A stretch of DNA of 41,074 nucleotides from a virus, in the IMG/VR virus record IMGVR_UViG_3300027659_000075, positions 1-41,074 of that record; one strand, 5' to 3'. Below the pieces are notes generated by a model. It saw nothing but the letters and a program-made list of their open reading frames with translations, was not told where the DNA came from and searched no databases. Position numbers and translations under genes: made by a program. Numbering within the stretch: position 1 is the stretch's first letter; every line of letters starts with the position of its first letter. Of this stretch, positions 1 to 8,353 are shown piece after piece.

Positions 1-44
1 TTGCTCAAGGCGCACCTTTGCCAAATACTCAAGGAGCTATGTAA
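1..44 (+). CDS. Portal protein, 3' end (redundant fragment)
   Basis: This is the last 14 codons of the portal gene seen complete at 39148-40986, ending in TAA at 42-44. It appears here only because the window wraps around a circular genome. It is not a separate gene. Confidence 0.93.
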   Translation, partial: AQGAPLPNTQGAM

Positions 45-126
45 CGGTTTTGCGTTAGGTATAGAGCAAACCGTTGGAGGACTCTATGAGTAATGACAAC
101 ACCGTTGATAGTGCAATTGAAGCCCC
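1..126. repeat. Terminal direct repeat, copy 1 (circular overlap)
   Basis: These 126 bases are repeated without a mismatch at 40943-41068. They span the last codons of the portal gene, the short spacer and the first codons of the scaffold gene, so both copies lie inside ordinary coding sequence. This is what a circular assembly, or a circularly permuted genome read past its start, looks like. A physical terminal repeat of a packaged linear molecule is less likely because the repeat has no special features. Confidence 0.95.
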
Positions 127-865
127 AGACTTTGGACAAGCAGAAGTTAGCACGGAAATAGGTGAAGCCCCTGAAGTAAGCACCGATTATTTTGCTTGGG
201 ACGAATACGCTGACAAACCCGTCAAACTAAACGTCGCTGGTGAAGAAATTGATGTACCACTAAAGGAGGCGCTTGCTGGATACCAGCGTCAAGCGGACTA
301 TACCCGCAAGACACAGGAACTAAGTGAGCAACGAAAGCAAGTGCAATTTGGCGTTGCTTTGCAAGAAGCCTTGCAAAACGACCCAAAAAACACTTTGGAA
401 TTGTTAAAACAGCATTATGGGCTGGAAGAACAACAAGCATTTGACGAAGATGAATTGTACGCAGACCCAGTGGAAAAACAATACCGACAATTGGAATCCC
501 GAATTAAAGCATTTGAGCAAGAAAAAGCTGTGCGAGATTTGGAGAAATCAGTTGAGCTTTTGTCAAAGAAGTATGGCGACGCATTTGATGCAGATGAGGT
601 AATTGCTAAAGCTTTGGCTACAGGCAATCCAAATCTAGAAGCCGTCTATAAACAGACAGCGTTTGACCGTATCTTTGAACAAAGTTTGACCGCATCTCAG
701 TTAAAAACTAAGAAAGCGGAAGAAGAAAAAGCTATTGTTCAAGCGAAACGGGAAGCGACTGTTGTGTCGAAAGGCGCTTCAGCTAAAAGCGCCGACGTGT
801 CTTCTAAACCCGTAACCACACTTCGCGATGCTTTTGAATTGGCTAAACGCCAAATTAACGGCTAG
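86..865 (+). CDS. Capsid scaffolding protein
   Basis: This 259-residue protein sits between the portal and the major capsid genes, the classic position of a scaffold. It is highly charged and mostly helical, with a Glu/Lys/Gln-rich coiled-coil centre (about residues 55-150), an acidic N-terminus and a basic C-terminal tail ending in DAFELAKRQI, as expected for a scaffold that binds capsid protein through its C-terminus. No enzyme motif is visible. The ATG at 86 is preferred over the in-frame TTG at 74 because a GGAGG at 76-80 sits five bases upstream of the ATG. The role rests on position and composition. A second, truncated copy of the 5' end lies at 41028. Confidence 0.8.
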   Translation: MSNDNTVDSAIEAPDFGQAEVSTEIGEAPEVSTDYFAWDEYADKPVKLNVAGEEIDVPLKEALAGYQRQADYTRKTQELSEQRKQVQFGVALQEALQNDPKNTLELLKQHYGLEEQQAFDEDELYADPVEKQYRQLESRIKAFEQEKAVRDLEKSVELLSKKYGDAFDADEVIAKALATGNPNLEAVYKQTAFDRIFEQSLTASQLKTKKAEEEKAIVQAKREATVVSKGASAKSADVSSKPVTTLRDAFELAKRQING

Positions 866-888
866 CACTAACAACAGGAGATATTACT

Positions 889-1827
889 ATGGTCGCTGCC
901 AACAGCAACTTTGACAATCTATTAACAACAACGCTCGCCAACTATCGTGCGACGTTGACCGACAACGTATTCACCGCACGTCCTTTGACTTACAAGTTGA
1001 TGGAGGGTGGCCGCATTCGCATGCTTAACGGTGGTACAAAAATCGTTGAGCCACTTATCTACGGACAGAACAGCACAGTTGGTTCGTACAGCGGATACGA
1101 GACACTCTCGCTCACACCGCAAGAAGGCATCTCGGCAGCTGAGTTTGAGTGGAAGCAATATGCAGCTTCCATCGCAATCAGCGGCATTGAAGAAGCCAAG
1201 AACAACGGTGAGCAAGAAATCATCAACCTTCTTGAAGCCAAAATCATGCAGGCTGAGGAGTCAATGCGCGAGTCGTTTAACCAAATGTTCTTCGCAGACG
1301 GCACCGGCAACAGCGGAAAAGACTGGAACGGCTTGGGCAACCTTGTTGAATCAGGCAACACCGTTGGTGGCATCAACTCGAGCACCTACTCGTGGTGGCA
1401 ATCAAAGGAAGACAACGACGCAGTTGCTTTGTCGCTTGCTGACATGTCATCGCTTTACAACAACGTTTCAGTAGGTAACGACCACCCAGACTTGCTTCTT
1501 ACAACTCAAACTCTGTTTGAGAAGTACGAAGCCTTGTTGCAACCACAGTTGCGCTACACAGACACCAAGACAGCAGATGCTGGTTTCCAGAACCTTCTGT
1601 TCAAGGCTGCTCCTGTAATGTACGATGTGCATTGCACAGCTGGTGTGTTCTACATGCTCAACACTAAGTACCTCACACTTGTAGGTCACTCAGGCAAGTG
1701 GTTCTCACAGACAGCATTCGTGTCTCCAGAAGACGTAGATGCTCGTTACGCACTTATCATGTGCTACGGTAACTTGACAGTCCGTAACCGTGCTAAGCAG
1801 GGTAAACTGACAGCCAAGACAGCCTAA
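889..1827 (+). CDS. Major capsid protein (HK97-fold type)
   Basis: This 312-residue protein forms the icosahedral shell. It resembles a widespread phage major-capsid group: an N-terminal segment with TLANYRATLTDNVF (about 15-28) is followed by GGTKIVEPLIYG, TPQEGISAAEFEWKQ and a long amphipathic helix with QAEESMRESFNQMFF, which corresponds to the spine helix and E-loop region of HK97-like folds. The start has a strong AGGAG ten bases upstream. It follows the scaffold by 23 bp and precedes a probable decoration gene. No separate protease gene is seen, so maturation may not need cleavage. Confidence 0.88.
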   Translation: MVAANSNFDNLLTTTLANYRATLTDNVFTARPLTYKLMEGGRIRMLNGGTKIVEPLIYGQNSTVGSYSGYETLSLTPQEGISAAEFEWKQYAASIAISGIEEAKNNGEQEIINLLEAKIMQAEESMRESFNQMFFADGTGNSGKDWNGLGNLVESGNTVGGINSSTYSWWQSKEDNDAVALSLADMSSLYNNVSVGNDHPDLLLTTQTLFEKYEALLQPQLRYTDTKTADAGFQNLLFKAAPVMYDVHCTAGVFYMLNTKYLTLVGHSGKWFSQTAFVSPEDVDARYALIMCYGNLTVRNRAKQGKLTAKTA

Positions 1828-1855
1828 TAACTTCAACAATTAAGGAGAAACTACA

Positions 1856-2269
1856 ATGCCATTAATCGCAAATGACACAGACGGTGCAGTAACACGCAAG
1901 CGTCTTGAAACTTGGGCAGCCAAGGAAGAAAAAGTAACCGTTGTTGCAGCAACTGATGCAGGAACCACACAATCAGCAGCAACACTTGCTGGAGCAGCAG
2001 AGGTCGTCTACACAATGACCCCAACCACAGGTCGTGCTCTCACGACACCAACAGGTGCTGAATTGGGTGCAGCTTTCACAGACGAAGCAGTTGGAAGTTC
2101 TTTCCGATTCTCGGTTGTGAACCTTGCAGCATCAACACACGCAATTACCCTCACGGCTGGCGCTTCTGGCGTGACGCTTGTAGGTAGTGCAACAATCGCA
2201 GCTGCTAGTTCAGCTACGTTTGTTGGTGTTTTCACCGCAGCAAATACAGTTAGCATCTACCGCAAGTAG
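1856..2269 (+). CDS. Probable capsid decoration/head protein
   Basis: A 137-residue Ala/Thr/Val-rich protein directly downstream of the major capsid gene with a good AAGGAG. After a short charged N-terminus (MPLIANDTDGAVTRKRLE) the rest alternates small and beta-branched residues, typical of a beta-sandwich shell-decoration or head-fibre protein (for example TTPTGAELGAAF and HAITLTAGASGVTLVGS). Position next to the capsid gene and composition are the only evidence; it could instead be a minor structural protein. A strong hairpin follows at 2279-2307. Confidence 0.55.
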   Translation: MPLIANDTDGAVTRKRLETWAAKEEKVTVVAATDAGTTQSAATLAGAAEVVYTMTPTTGRALTTPTGAELGAAFTDEAVGSSFRFSVVNLAASTHAITLTAGASGVTLVGSATIAAASSATFVGVFTAANTVSIYRK

Positions 2270-2278
2270 ATATAATGT

Positions 2279-2307
2279 TTGGGTGGGGGATAAAAGCCCC
2301 CACCCAA
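2279..2307 (+). terminator. Strong hairpin after the capsid/decoration genes
   Basis: An 11-bp perfect GC-rich stem (left arm TTGGGTGGGGG, right arm CCCCCACCCAA) closes a seven-base loop between two late genes. No U-tract follows, so it is not a textbook intrinsic terminator. It may partially attenuate transcription or protect the 3' end of the capsid mRNA. Confidence 0.5.
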
Positions 2308-2329
2308 CAACTATTAAAAGGAGAAAACT

Positions 2330-2569
2330 ATGGCCAAAGCTATGAAAAAATACGGTCCATCACCTGTTGAAAAAAAAGCCAAATATGGCGCAAAAATGAA
2401 GCGAGAAGCAACCGCGGTCGATAACCTCAACACCCAAAAAGGCTATAAGGGCCCATCTGGCATGAGTGCAAGAATCTCTAGTCCTGCTGTCAAAAATCAA
2501 AAAATGAAAGAAGCAGCAAGTCGCCGTAAAACAGCTGCAAAGAAAAACGTTAAAAAAAGAACCTATTAA
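2330..2569 (+). CDS. Small very basic protein in head operon
   Basis: A 79-residue protein with roughly a third Lys/Arg and no hydrophobic core (MAKAMKKYGPSPVEKK at the start, RRKTAAKKNVKKRTY at the end). It has a clear AAAGGAGAA ribosome site. Its place in the structural operon and its charge suggest a virion-associated, nucleic-acid-binding or condensing protein, or a minor capsid cement. I do not recognise the family. It is bracketed by two hairpins (2279-2307 and 2582-2618), so it may be expressed at a level different from its neighbours. Confidence 0.6.
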   Translation: MAKAMKKYGPSPVEKKAKYGAKMKREATAVDNLNTQKGYKGPSGMSARISSPAVKNQKMKEAASRRKTAAKKNVKKRTY

Positions 2570-2581
2570 TTAATTCGTAAT

Positions 2582-2618
2582 TTGGGGTGTGCCCCCCACC
2601 TTCCAGGGCATACCCCAA
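2582..2618 (+). terminator. Second hairpin in head operon
   Basis: A 13-bp stem (left arm TTGGGGTGTGCCC, right arm GGGCATACCCCAA, one G-U pair in RNA) with an 11-base loop lies in the gap after the basic protein. As with the hairpin at 2279 there is no following U-run, so partial attenuation or mRNA processing is more likely than full termination. Confidence 0.5.
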
Positions 2619-2640
2619 GTAACGAAAAGGACAAGTAGTG

Positions 2641-2856
2641 ATGAAGAACGCACAATTGTCCGGTGAATATTACGGCGTACCAATACAAGGTATCCGTCCT
2701 TCCGCAGAAGTTCCAGGCTCACGCCAAGCACCACCAAGCGGTCCATATCTTGGACGCGGTAATTTTTGTGCTGCAAACGATGATACATGTACGGGTCGAA
2801 AAGCCAAAGGCACTGATTACTGCATGGGGCATCTACGAAGCAGAGGTGAATCATAA
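2641..2856 (+). CDS. Small putative zinc-binding protein
   Basis: A 71-residue protein whose C-terminal half carries a compact Cys/His cluster: C at about 43, 49 and 61 followed by H64 (…CAANDD-TC…, …DYCMGHLRS…). This is the spacing of a small treble-clef or zinc-knuckle-like site. The N-terminus has proline/glycine stretches. A GTG at 2638 is an alternative start; both follow an AAGGA at 2627-2631. The stop overlaps the start of the next gene (TAATG). Short Cys-rich proteins next to connector genes are common in actinobacterial phages; the function is unknown. Confidence 0.6.
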   Translation: MKNAQLSGEYYGVPIQGIRPSAEVPGSRQAPPSGPYLGRGNFCAANDDTCTGRKAKGTDYCMGHLRSRGES

Positions 2857-3551
2857 TGACAATGAGCCTTGCCGATGTTCGCACTATGGTGCGAAACATC
2901 TCCGACCTTGATTCGGTAGATTTGCCAAACACCATTATTGACAATGCTGTAAAAGAAGCATTTCAGCGCATTATTGCCCTTGAACGCCGATGGCCAAAAT
3001 ACCAAGAAACCTACACATTCAATACGGTTGCAAGTCAGCGCCCATACACAATATCTACAATTGGCGATATTCGAGAAGTCATATCTCTTGTAGACACATC
3101 TAGCGCAGGTAGTCGTTTAACGATGATTCCCTACGACAACGCAGAAGACATTTGGTTGGGTAATACTGACGTTCCTTCCCGTCCATACTTCTATGCAATA
3201 TGGGACGCACAGCTGCACTTGTATCCAAAGCCTGATGCCGTCTATGCGATAACGCTTCGCGCTTATCGCAACCCTGTTTACACTTGGTTGACGAACACAT
3301 CTGAGGCAATTGACCTTGATGAGTGGTTTCATATTCTGCTTGCCTACTTTGTGTTGGCTCGCGTCTACCAACGCCAAGAAGACCCAGAGCTTTCAGCAAT
3401 GTATCTCAGGTCGTTTGAGGAAGGCGTAGCCATGGCTCGCCGTGACTTGATGAAGACTCCTAGCGCAAGACCTTTGTTGATGTCGGGTGGTAGGCAGTAT
3501 CCAACTATGCGTCGTTGGTTGCAGACTCTTGGCGCAACGCTAGGTACATAA
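2856..3551 (+). CDS. Head-tail adaptor (connector) protein
   Basis: This 231-residue protein probably forms the ring below the portal. It begins with a helical segment typical of adaptors (DLPNTIIDNAVKEAFQRIIAL, about 23-43), followed by a beta-rich middle (QRPYTISTIGDIREVISL) containing WDAQLHLYPKP, and ends in a long helical hairpin. That helix-beta-helix layout matches the gp4/gp11-type adaptor of short-tailed phages. It starts one base into the preceding stop and its own stop overlaps the next start, so translation is coupled to the nozzle gene. Assignment is from layout and context rather than a signature motif. Confidence 0.65.
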   Translation: MTMSLADVRTMVRNISDLDSVDLPNTIIDNAVKEAFQRIIALERRWPKYQETYTFNTVASQRPYTISTIGDIREVISLVDTSSAGSRLTMIPYDNAEDIWLGNTDVPSRPYFYAIWDAQLHLYPKPDAVYAITLRAYRNPVYTWLTNTSEAIDLDEWFHILLAYFVLARVYQRQEDPELSAMYLRSFEEGVAMARRDLMKTPSARPLLMSGGRQYPTMRRWLQTLGATLGT

Positions 3552-5158
3552 TGGCTCAGATTCTTCTTGAGCGCTATGATGATTTTACTGGCGGCCTGAA
3601 TCTTCGAGCCGACCAGTTCTTGCTTGCCAAGAACGAATCGCCAGACATGCTTAATGTTGAGATTGACCCTCGTGGTGGCGTGTTTAGTCGTGGTGCAATG
3701 CAACGCTTAAATACAACTGCTGTTGCAGGTACTTGGGCACCTGACAAGCTTCATGCTTTTTATGGTGCTACGCCAACAATTATGTTGGCGAATAGCACAA
3801 AGGTTTATCGTTCTACTGGTGGAAACTTTTCAACTCTGGCTTATTCATTAGGTAATGACATTGCTACAACGAACGCGCATGGCGCGTCGTTTGCTAATTG
3901 GGGTTCAACGTTATATATCAGTACAGGGGCAACAGCAACGGCTGGATACAAATGGAACACAACAGACACATACGCAACAGCCTTAACCGCATCTGGTCCT
4001 ACATGGCAAGCTTATGTAAGTCCCGTGGGTGGATACATGCCAAAAGCGGAACACAACATTGTGCATGCCAACAAAATGTTCGTAGCCAATACAAGGGAAA
4101 ATGGCGTAAATTATCCTGACCGAGTGCGTTGGTCGCATGAAGGTTTGCCTGAGGATTGGATGGAAGACGACTACATCGACCTCAAAGGTGGCGGTAGTGG
4201 AATTAATGGCATGGCCGTCGTCCAAGGTCAGTTGGTTATTTTTAAGACAAACGCAATCTATTTGTTGGTTGGTACGGAATCGGACAACTTTAATGTTGTT
4301 GAGTTAACCACCACGCTTGGTTGTTCTAGCCGCAACAGTATTGCTGTTGCGGAACAGGGTGTGTTCTTCTATTCGACTCCAGAAGGTTTGTTCTACTACA
4401 ACGGTTCTATGGTTGAAGATGTCTTTGACGCCCTGCGCCCAATTGTGGACGACAAAGAACTTAGCGCATTGAGCACGGAACCTTACAGTGTTTCCTATGT
4501 CGGTCGTCGTGTTTGGTTGGCTTTGCCGTACGATGATACATCGTCGGCAACAGCCCCGACTGTTAATTTTGTTTTTGACCCATCACTTGGTCGTGGTGGT
4601 GCATATATGCAGTTTGCTACGGCAGACAGCAAGGGTGTTATTGGCGGGATTAACTGGACTGATTCAAACAATGACAACTTGCGATTAATGATTCACCCAA
4701 CACAGTCGTATGTGTTGAAAGTTGATTTGTATGACGAGGAACAGGACAATATCGCAGGAACGGCTGCTGGATTTACTTCCTATTACAGAACCGGTTGGAT
4801 TGATGGCAGAACCTATGCTCAAAAGAAAATGTTTCGTCGCCCTGATATTGCCTTCAAGCAAGTTGATACCGAAAGAATTGTAAACGTAAAAGTGTTTCAC
4901 GATTACGAAGAATCATCTGGTTCTGAACGTAAACAATTCAATGCGACGCTTGGTGCAGCTGGCGAAGGAATGATTTGGGGTTTGGAAAATTGGGGAACTG
5001 GTTTGTGGGGCAAACAATCAGAGGGTGTTCAAATTATTAATGGTTCAAACCTTGGTTTTTGTCGTTCGGTAAGTTTATTGTTTACAGGACCCTTATCAAA
5101 GGATTGGGGTTTTGACTCTATCGCAATTAAGTACAACAATCGAAAGATGACGGGATAA
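3551..5158 (+). CDS. Tail nozzle / tail tubular B-like protein
   Basis: A 535-residue beta-rich protein that opens with a diagnostic N-terminus for tail-nozzle or stabilisation proteins of short-tailed phages: an FTGGLNLRADQFLL segment, then SPDMLNVEIDPRGGVFSR. Repeated blade-like segments with Trp/Gly/Asp follow (for example RVRWSHEGLPEDW, KTNAIYLLVG, GVFFYSTPEGLFYYNG), consistent with a beta-propeller-like body. The ATG at 3551 overlaps the stop of the adaptor gene; an upstream in-frame start at 3515 lies inside that gene and is rejected. It would close the tail tube and bind the fibres. Confidence 0.7.
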   Translation: MAQILLERYDDFTGGLNLRADQFLLAKNESPDMLNVEIDPRGGVFSRGAMQRLNTTAVAGTWAPDKLHAFYGATPTIMLANSTKVYRSTGGNFSTLAYSLGNDIATTNAHGASFANWGSTLYISTGATATAGYKWNTTDTYATALTASGPTWQAYVSPVGGYMPKAEHNIVHANKMFVANTRENGVNYPDRVRWSHEGLPEDWMEDDYIDLKGGGSGINGMAVVQGQLVIFKTNAIYLLVGTESDNFNVVELTTTLGCSSRNSIAVAEQGVFFYSTPEGLFYYNGSMVEDVFDALRPIVDDKELSALSTEPYSVSYVGRRVWLALPYDDTSSATAPTVNFVFDPSLGRGGAYMQFATADSKGVIGGINWTDSNNDNLRLMIHPTQSYVLKVDLYDEEQDNIAGTAAGFTSYYRTGWIDGRTYAQKKMFRRPDIAFKQVDTERIVNVKVFHDYEESSGSERKQFNATLGAAGEGMIWGLENWGTGLWGKQSEGVQIINGSNLGFCRSVSLLFTGPLSKDWGFDSIAIKYNNRKMTG

Positions 5159-5481
5159 TGCCACTCTCAATACCTTATTCATTTACTAACGGAACAGTTG
5201 CCGAAGCTGGTGAAGTTAATAGTAACTTCACCGCTGTCAAAACATTTGTTGACGGTTTAGCAACGGGTGCAAATATCGATAGCGCCGCAATTATTACTGC
5301 CAAGATTGCCAACGACGCTGTTACCGCAGACAAGCTTGCCGATACCGCAGTTACCCCTGGTTCATACACAACAGCGGACATTACGGTTGATGCGCAGGGT
5401 CGGATTACAGCCGCTGCTAGCGGCAGTAGCGTAACTGGCGATAGCGACCAGGTTGTGTTGGGTTCGCAGGTGTTTGGATAA
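5158..5481 (+). CDS. Short tail/fibre-type structural protein
   Basis: A 107-residue protein with the composition of phage fibre shafts: a short N-terminal anchor (PYSFTNGTVAEAGEVNSNF), then repeats of IDSAAIITAKIANDAVTADK and ending in a DITVDAQGRITAAASG segment. Segments like the last are common in trimeric fibre proteins. It starts directly on the stop of the nozzle gene (TAATG) and its stop overlaps the next start. It likely attaches to the nozzle, but is too short to be a full receptor-binding protein by itself. Confidence 0.6.
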   Translation: MPLSIPYSFTNGTVAEAGEVNSNFTAVKTFVDGLATGANIDSAAIITAKIANDAVTADKLADTAVTPGSYTTADITVDAQGRITAAASGSSVTGDSDQVVLGSQVFG

Positions 5482-5654
5482 TGAGAACATGGAACAGTCC
5501 AATCGTCAACGCATTAAAGACGGACGACGCTATTGCGTTGCAACAAATCTTTTCTTCGTTGTCGCAGGAGATTGGTCGCATTAATGAAAAGATTGAACAA
5601 ATGCAAATCGAGATGGCTAAGCCAGCTCGTAAGGATTATCAAAGGATTAAGTAA
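5481..5654 (+). CDS. Small coiled-coil protein
   Basis: A 57-residue gene fitted exactly between its neighbours: its ATG overlaps the preceding TAA and its own TAA overlaps the next ATG. The protein starts MRTWNSPIVNALKTDDAI and continues into an amphipathic helix (FSSLSQEIGRINEKIEQMQI, about 25-44) ending in a basic tail. It is probably a small structural or chaperone component of the tail/internal-protein block. The perfect stop/start overlaps at both ends are the strongest argument that it is real. Confidence 0.75.
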   Translation: MRTWNSPIVNALKTDDAIALQQIFSSLSQEIGRINEKIEQMQIEMAKPARKDYQRIK

Positions 5655-6088
5655 TGGCATATAATCCAGCCGACTACGAAGCTCGCAGGCGCGGGTATGT
5701 GTCGCAATATGGCACAACTGGCGCAATGAATGCTTACGCTAATTTTCTTTCACAACAGCGTGGAAATCGAGAACGTCAAAATATGGTCCGTCAATACGAC
5801 GAAGCACAACCCAAAGTTGTTTCTGGTTTTTCTCGTCGTGGTATGGTTGGCCCAAATGTTCGGTCTGGTTTGTTTGCGCGTGGTTTGCAAGATTTTGCAA
5901 AACAACGCGCTCGTACATTTTCTGAATTTGACCAAGGACAACAAGAACAACAAAGAATGTATGACCTTACGGAAGCACAACGTCTTGAATCTTTCAAAAA
6001 TCAACTTGCTGATATGGAGTTAGAAAAAGCACAAACTATTGCTGACGCCGCACGTCAGCTTTACGCAAGAAGAATGGGAGTCGTATAA
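5654..6088 (+). CDS. Internal virion protein-like, helical
   Basis: A 144-residue, almost wholly helical protein rich in Arg, Gln and Glu (for example FLSQQRGNRERQNMVRQYDE and EFDQGQQEQQRMYDL), with a Gly-rich hinge near residues 58-70 (GFSRRGMVGPNVRSG). It lies in a stop/start-coupled chain between tail genes and the giant protein, the place where short-tailed phages keep internal core/ejection proteins. No enzymatic motif is seen. Function is inferred from context. Confidence 0.55.
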   Translation: MAYNPADYEARRRGYVSQYGTTGAMNAYANFLSQQRGNRERQNMVRQYDEAQPKVVSGFSRRGMVGPNVRSGLFARGLQDFAKQRARTFSEFDQGQQEQQRMYDLTEAQRLESFKNQLADMELEKAQTIADAARQLYARRMGVV

Positions 6089-7218
6089 TGTCGCACGTAC
6101 CTGGACACAACGTTGAAAACAATGGTGCAATCTCAACTTGGACTTGGAAACCTGGCGCAACTCCTGAAACTAGGGTTACATCGCAATTTCCAAGTTTGGG
6201 TCCAGACCCAAAACTTCGTGGACGAACAGAAGCTGCGGCAGGTGGGTTGAGTGGGGTCACGCTACCTGAAGAAAGCGGTTTTTCCCTAAATGACATAATG
6301 AAACTTTTTGGTTCGCGTTCTGGTTCCAGTTCTGATGCGTCAGACAAACTTGCTCGAGATAAATTCAATTATGAAAAACAACAAAACCTTTTAAAGACGT
6401 CAGGGTTGTCGGACTACTATACGGGGGGTTCATATAACACCGGTTATGATGCTTTGTTAAAAATGATTGCAGACCAAGGCAAAGTTTCTGAACAAAACGT
6501 AGCTGGTGCATACAATCGAGCATTAGGAAATATAAACGAAGGTTATCAAGCAGCACAAACTTTGGGCGATGAAGGCTATTCGGCCTTAAACGCATATTTA
6601 ACAGCAAATCAAAACAATCCATATGCTGGAATGACAGCGCAAGTTGGCTCCTCACCAGACGCTTTAACGAACTATCTAAGTGCCTACGGTGTGTCTGACC
6701 AACCCGTGCAGGGGCAGATTCAAGCAGACCAATTACAAGCTCAACAGGGTGCGGCTAATTATCAAAATCTTCTCAACACGTTAAGTGCTGTTGCTCAACA
6801 AGGTGCGGGTTCACGTGGAACAGAATCTCAACTAGCCCAATTATTGTTTAATACGGGATTGGGTCAAGAAAGAGCCGGGTATAGAAGTCAAGCAGAAAAT
6901 GCGCAAGCGCAGGCGCTTGCCGCATTGCAGCAATCCATGTTTGAATCAAGGTTTGGCGTAGAACAAAATCGCAACACTCTAGCCCAACAATTAGCACAAA
7001 CGGTCGCAGAACTAACCGGCACAGCTCCAACCAACAATAGTGGTAGCGGTAGTGGTAGTGGTGATGGCAAAAAGCCAACATCTGGACAACTGCCACAAAC
7101 AGCAACCCAACAGGAAATTGTTGCCAACCAATTAGCCAACCTTTTGGCTCCAGCACAGGCGCAAAATAGCACAGCAGAACAATTGCTTGCCGAGCTTAAC
7201 GCTCGGCGTGGCAGGTAA
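6088..7218 (+). CDS. Gln/Ala-rich internal virion protein-like
   Basis: A 376-residue protein dominated by Gln, Ala, Asn and Gly. After a low-complexity N-terminus it has long helical stretches (about 95-310, for example SALNAYLTANQNN, RAGYRSQAENAQAQALAALQ), then a Gly/Ser linker (GSGSGSGDGKK, about 320-331) and a Gln-rich C-terminus. Such proteins are typical ejection/core components that refold through a narrow tail. Its ATG overlaps the stop of the preceding gene. It could alternatively be a minor tail protein; no homologous domain is recognised. Confidence 0.55.
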   Translation: MSHVPGHNVENNGAISTWTWKPGATPETRVTSQFPSLGPDPKLRGRTEAAAGGLSGVTLPEESGFSLNDIMKLFGSRSGSSSDASDKLARDKFNYEKQQNLLKTSGLSDYYTGGSYNTGYDALLKMIADQGKVSEQNVAGAYNRALGNINEGYQAAQTLGDEGYSALNAYLTANQNNPYAGMTAQVGSSPDALTNYLSAYGVSDQPVQGQIQADQLQAQQGAANYQNLLNTLSAVAQQGAGSRGTESQLAQLLFNTGLGQERAGYRSQAENAQAQALAALQQSMFESRFGVEQNRNTLAQQLAQTVAELTGTAPTNNSGSGSGSGDGKKPTSGQLPQTATQQEIVANQLANLLAPAQAQNSTAEQLLAELNARRGR

Positions 7219-7237
7219 CGAAAAGGACTATAGGCGT

Positions 7238-8353
7238 ATGGACCCGCAGTTAATAGCGTTAATATTGGCTGGTTTGAATGCAAAAGGCCAATTGGATTCC
7301 AGCGACTATAACCGTTTATTTGACCCAATAATCGGAATATTGAGCGGTACGTATAATCAAGACCCAACGCAACAAATTGCGTTTTTGGAACAAAAACACA
7401 AACCAACCTGGGCTCAAATAGACCAATTTTTTGCACCCGACTCAGATGAGGCATCCATTGCTCAATCCATCAAAGCTGGTACGCCAGCAATGATTGTAAA
7501 ACAGGAAATCTTAGAACAATTAGCACTTGACCCAAATCGTTCACAAAAAGATTCCCAAGAATTAATTTCTTTAGCAGAAAAATTAGAATCAGAACAACGA
7601 GCTTTTCAACTAGCGGCAACAACTGCTCAGATGGACAACCCCTTAACCAAAGCTGGATTTTCGGACCCAAACGCTCGTTATGGTGCAGAAGAACTTTACC
7701 AACCGCAAATGGCTCAATTGTTTGCAAAAATGGAAAAACAAACGCAAGCAAATCCATATAAAGCTAAAAGAATTTATGCACCAGGTCAAATGCCAAGCAG
7801 CACACAAAGTCCTTCAACCTATTCTCCAAAAATAACAAAAGCAAACGCCCCTGAAAATTATGTAAAAATTGCTGAAAAAAATGTTGGAGAAAAAGGCAAT
7901 GAATTAATAAACGCCGAAAAAGCATTGCAGGAATTTATTGTTAAAAATCCTGATACATATGATTTGCAATATCAAACTCTTTTGGAAGCTAGGGACAACG
8001 CTAGACAACGTTATAGTGAAAATGTTGTTGATGCTGTTGGATTGACGGGAGCTCCAAATACTAAAAATTTTAAAACATCAGACATGCTTGAATCATTGGC
8101 AAATAGTGAAGTAAAACAAAAAACTACAAAAAAGAATGCTCCTAAATATGGAAAAGGAAGCACGATTCCAATGTCTAGGACTCCATTTGATGAACGAAAA
8201 GCAAGACTTGCTGGCAATACGCCAGAAAGTCTTGAATTAAGAAAACAGGGCGCCGCTGAATTTTTTCAAGAAAAAGCAAACGAATCAGGAAGAACTCCAT
8301 TTTTAGATGAATTAATTCAAAGAGCTCTTATCTTAAGACTGTCGGGTGGATAA
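7238..8353 (+). CDS. Internal virion protein-like, upstream of giant protein
   Basis: A 371-residue, Lys/Gln/Glu-rich helical protein. The start is taken at ATG 7238, which has AAAAGGA about ten bases upstream; an earlier in-frame start at 7187 lies inside the previous gene. The N-terminus (MDPQLIALILAGLNAKGQL) is amphipathic, with a long coiled-coil-like centre and a Lys-rich C-terminus (TTKKNAPKYGKGS). It ends directly before the giant gene (TAAATG), suggesting co-translation and joint assembly. No catalytic motif is visible; the role is inferred from position. Confidence 0.55.
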   Translation: MDPQLIALILAGLNAKGQLDSSDYNRLFDPIIGILSGTYNQDPTQQIAFLEQKHKPTWAQIDQFFAPDSDEASIAQSIKAGTPAMIVKQEILEQLALDPNRSQKDSQELISLAEKLESEQRAFQLAATTAQMDNPLTKAGFSDPNARYGAEELYQPQMAQLFAKMEKQTQANPYKAKRIYAPGQMPSSTQSPSTYSPKITKANAPENYVKIAEKNVGEKGNELINAEKALQEFIVKNPDTYDLQYQTLLEARDNARQRYSENVVDAVGLTGAPNTKNFKTSDMLESLANSEVKQKTTKKNAPKYGKGSTIPMSRTPFDERKARLAGNTPESLELRKQGAAEFFQEKANESGRTPFLDELIQRALILRLSGG

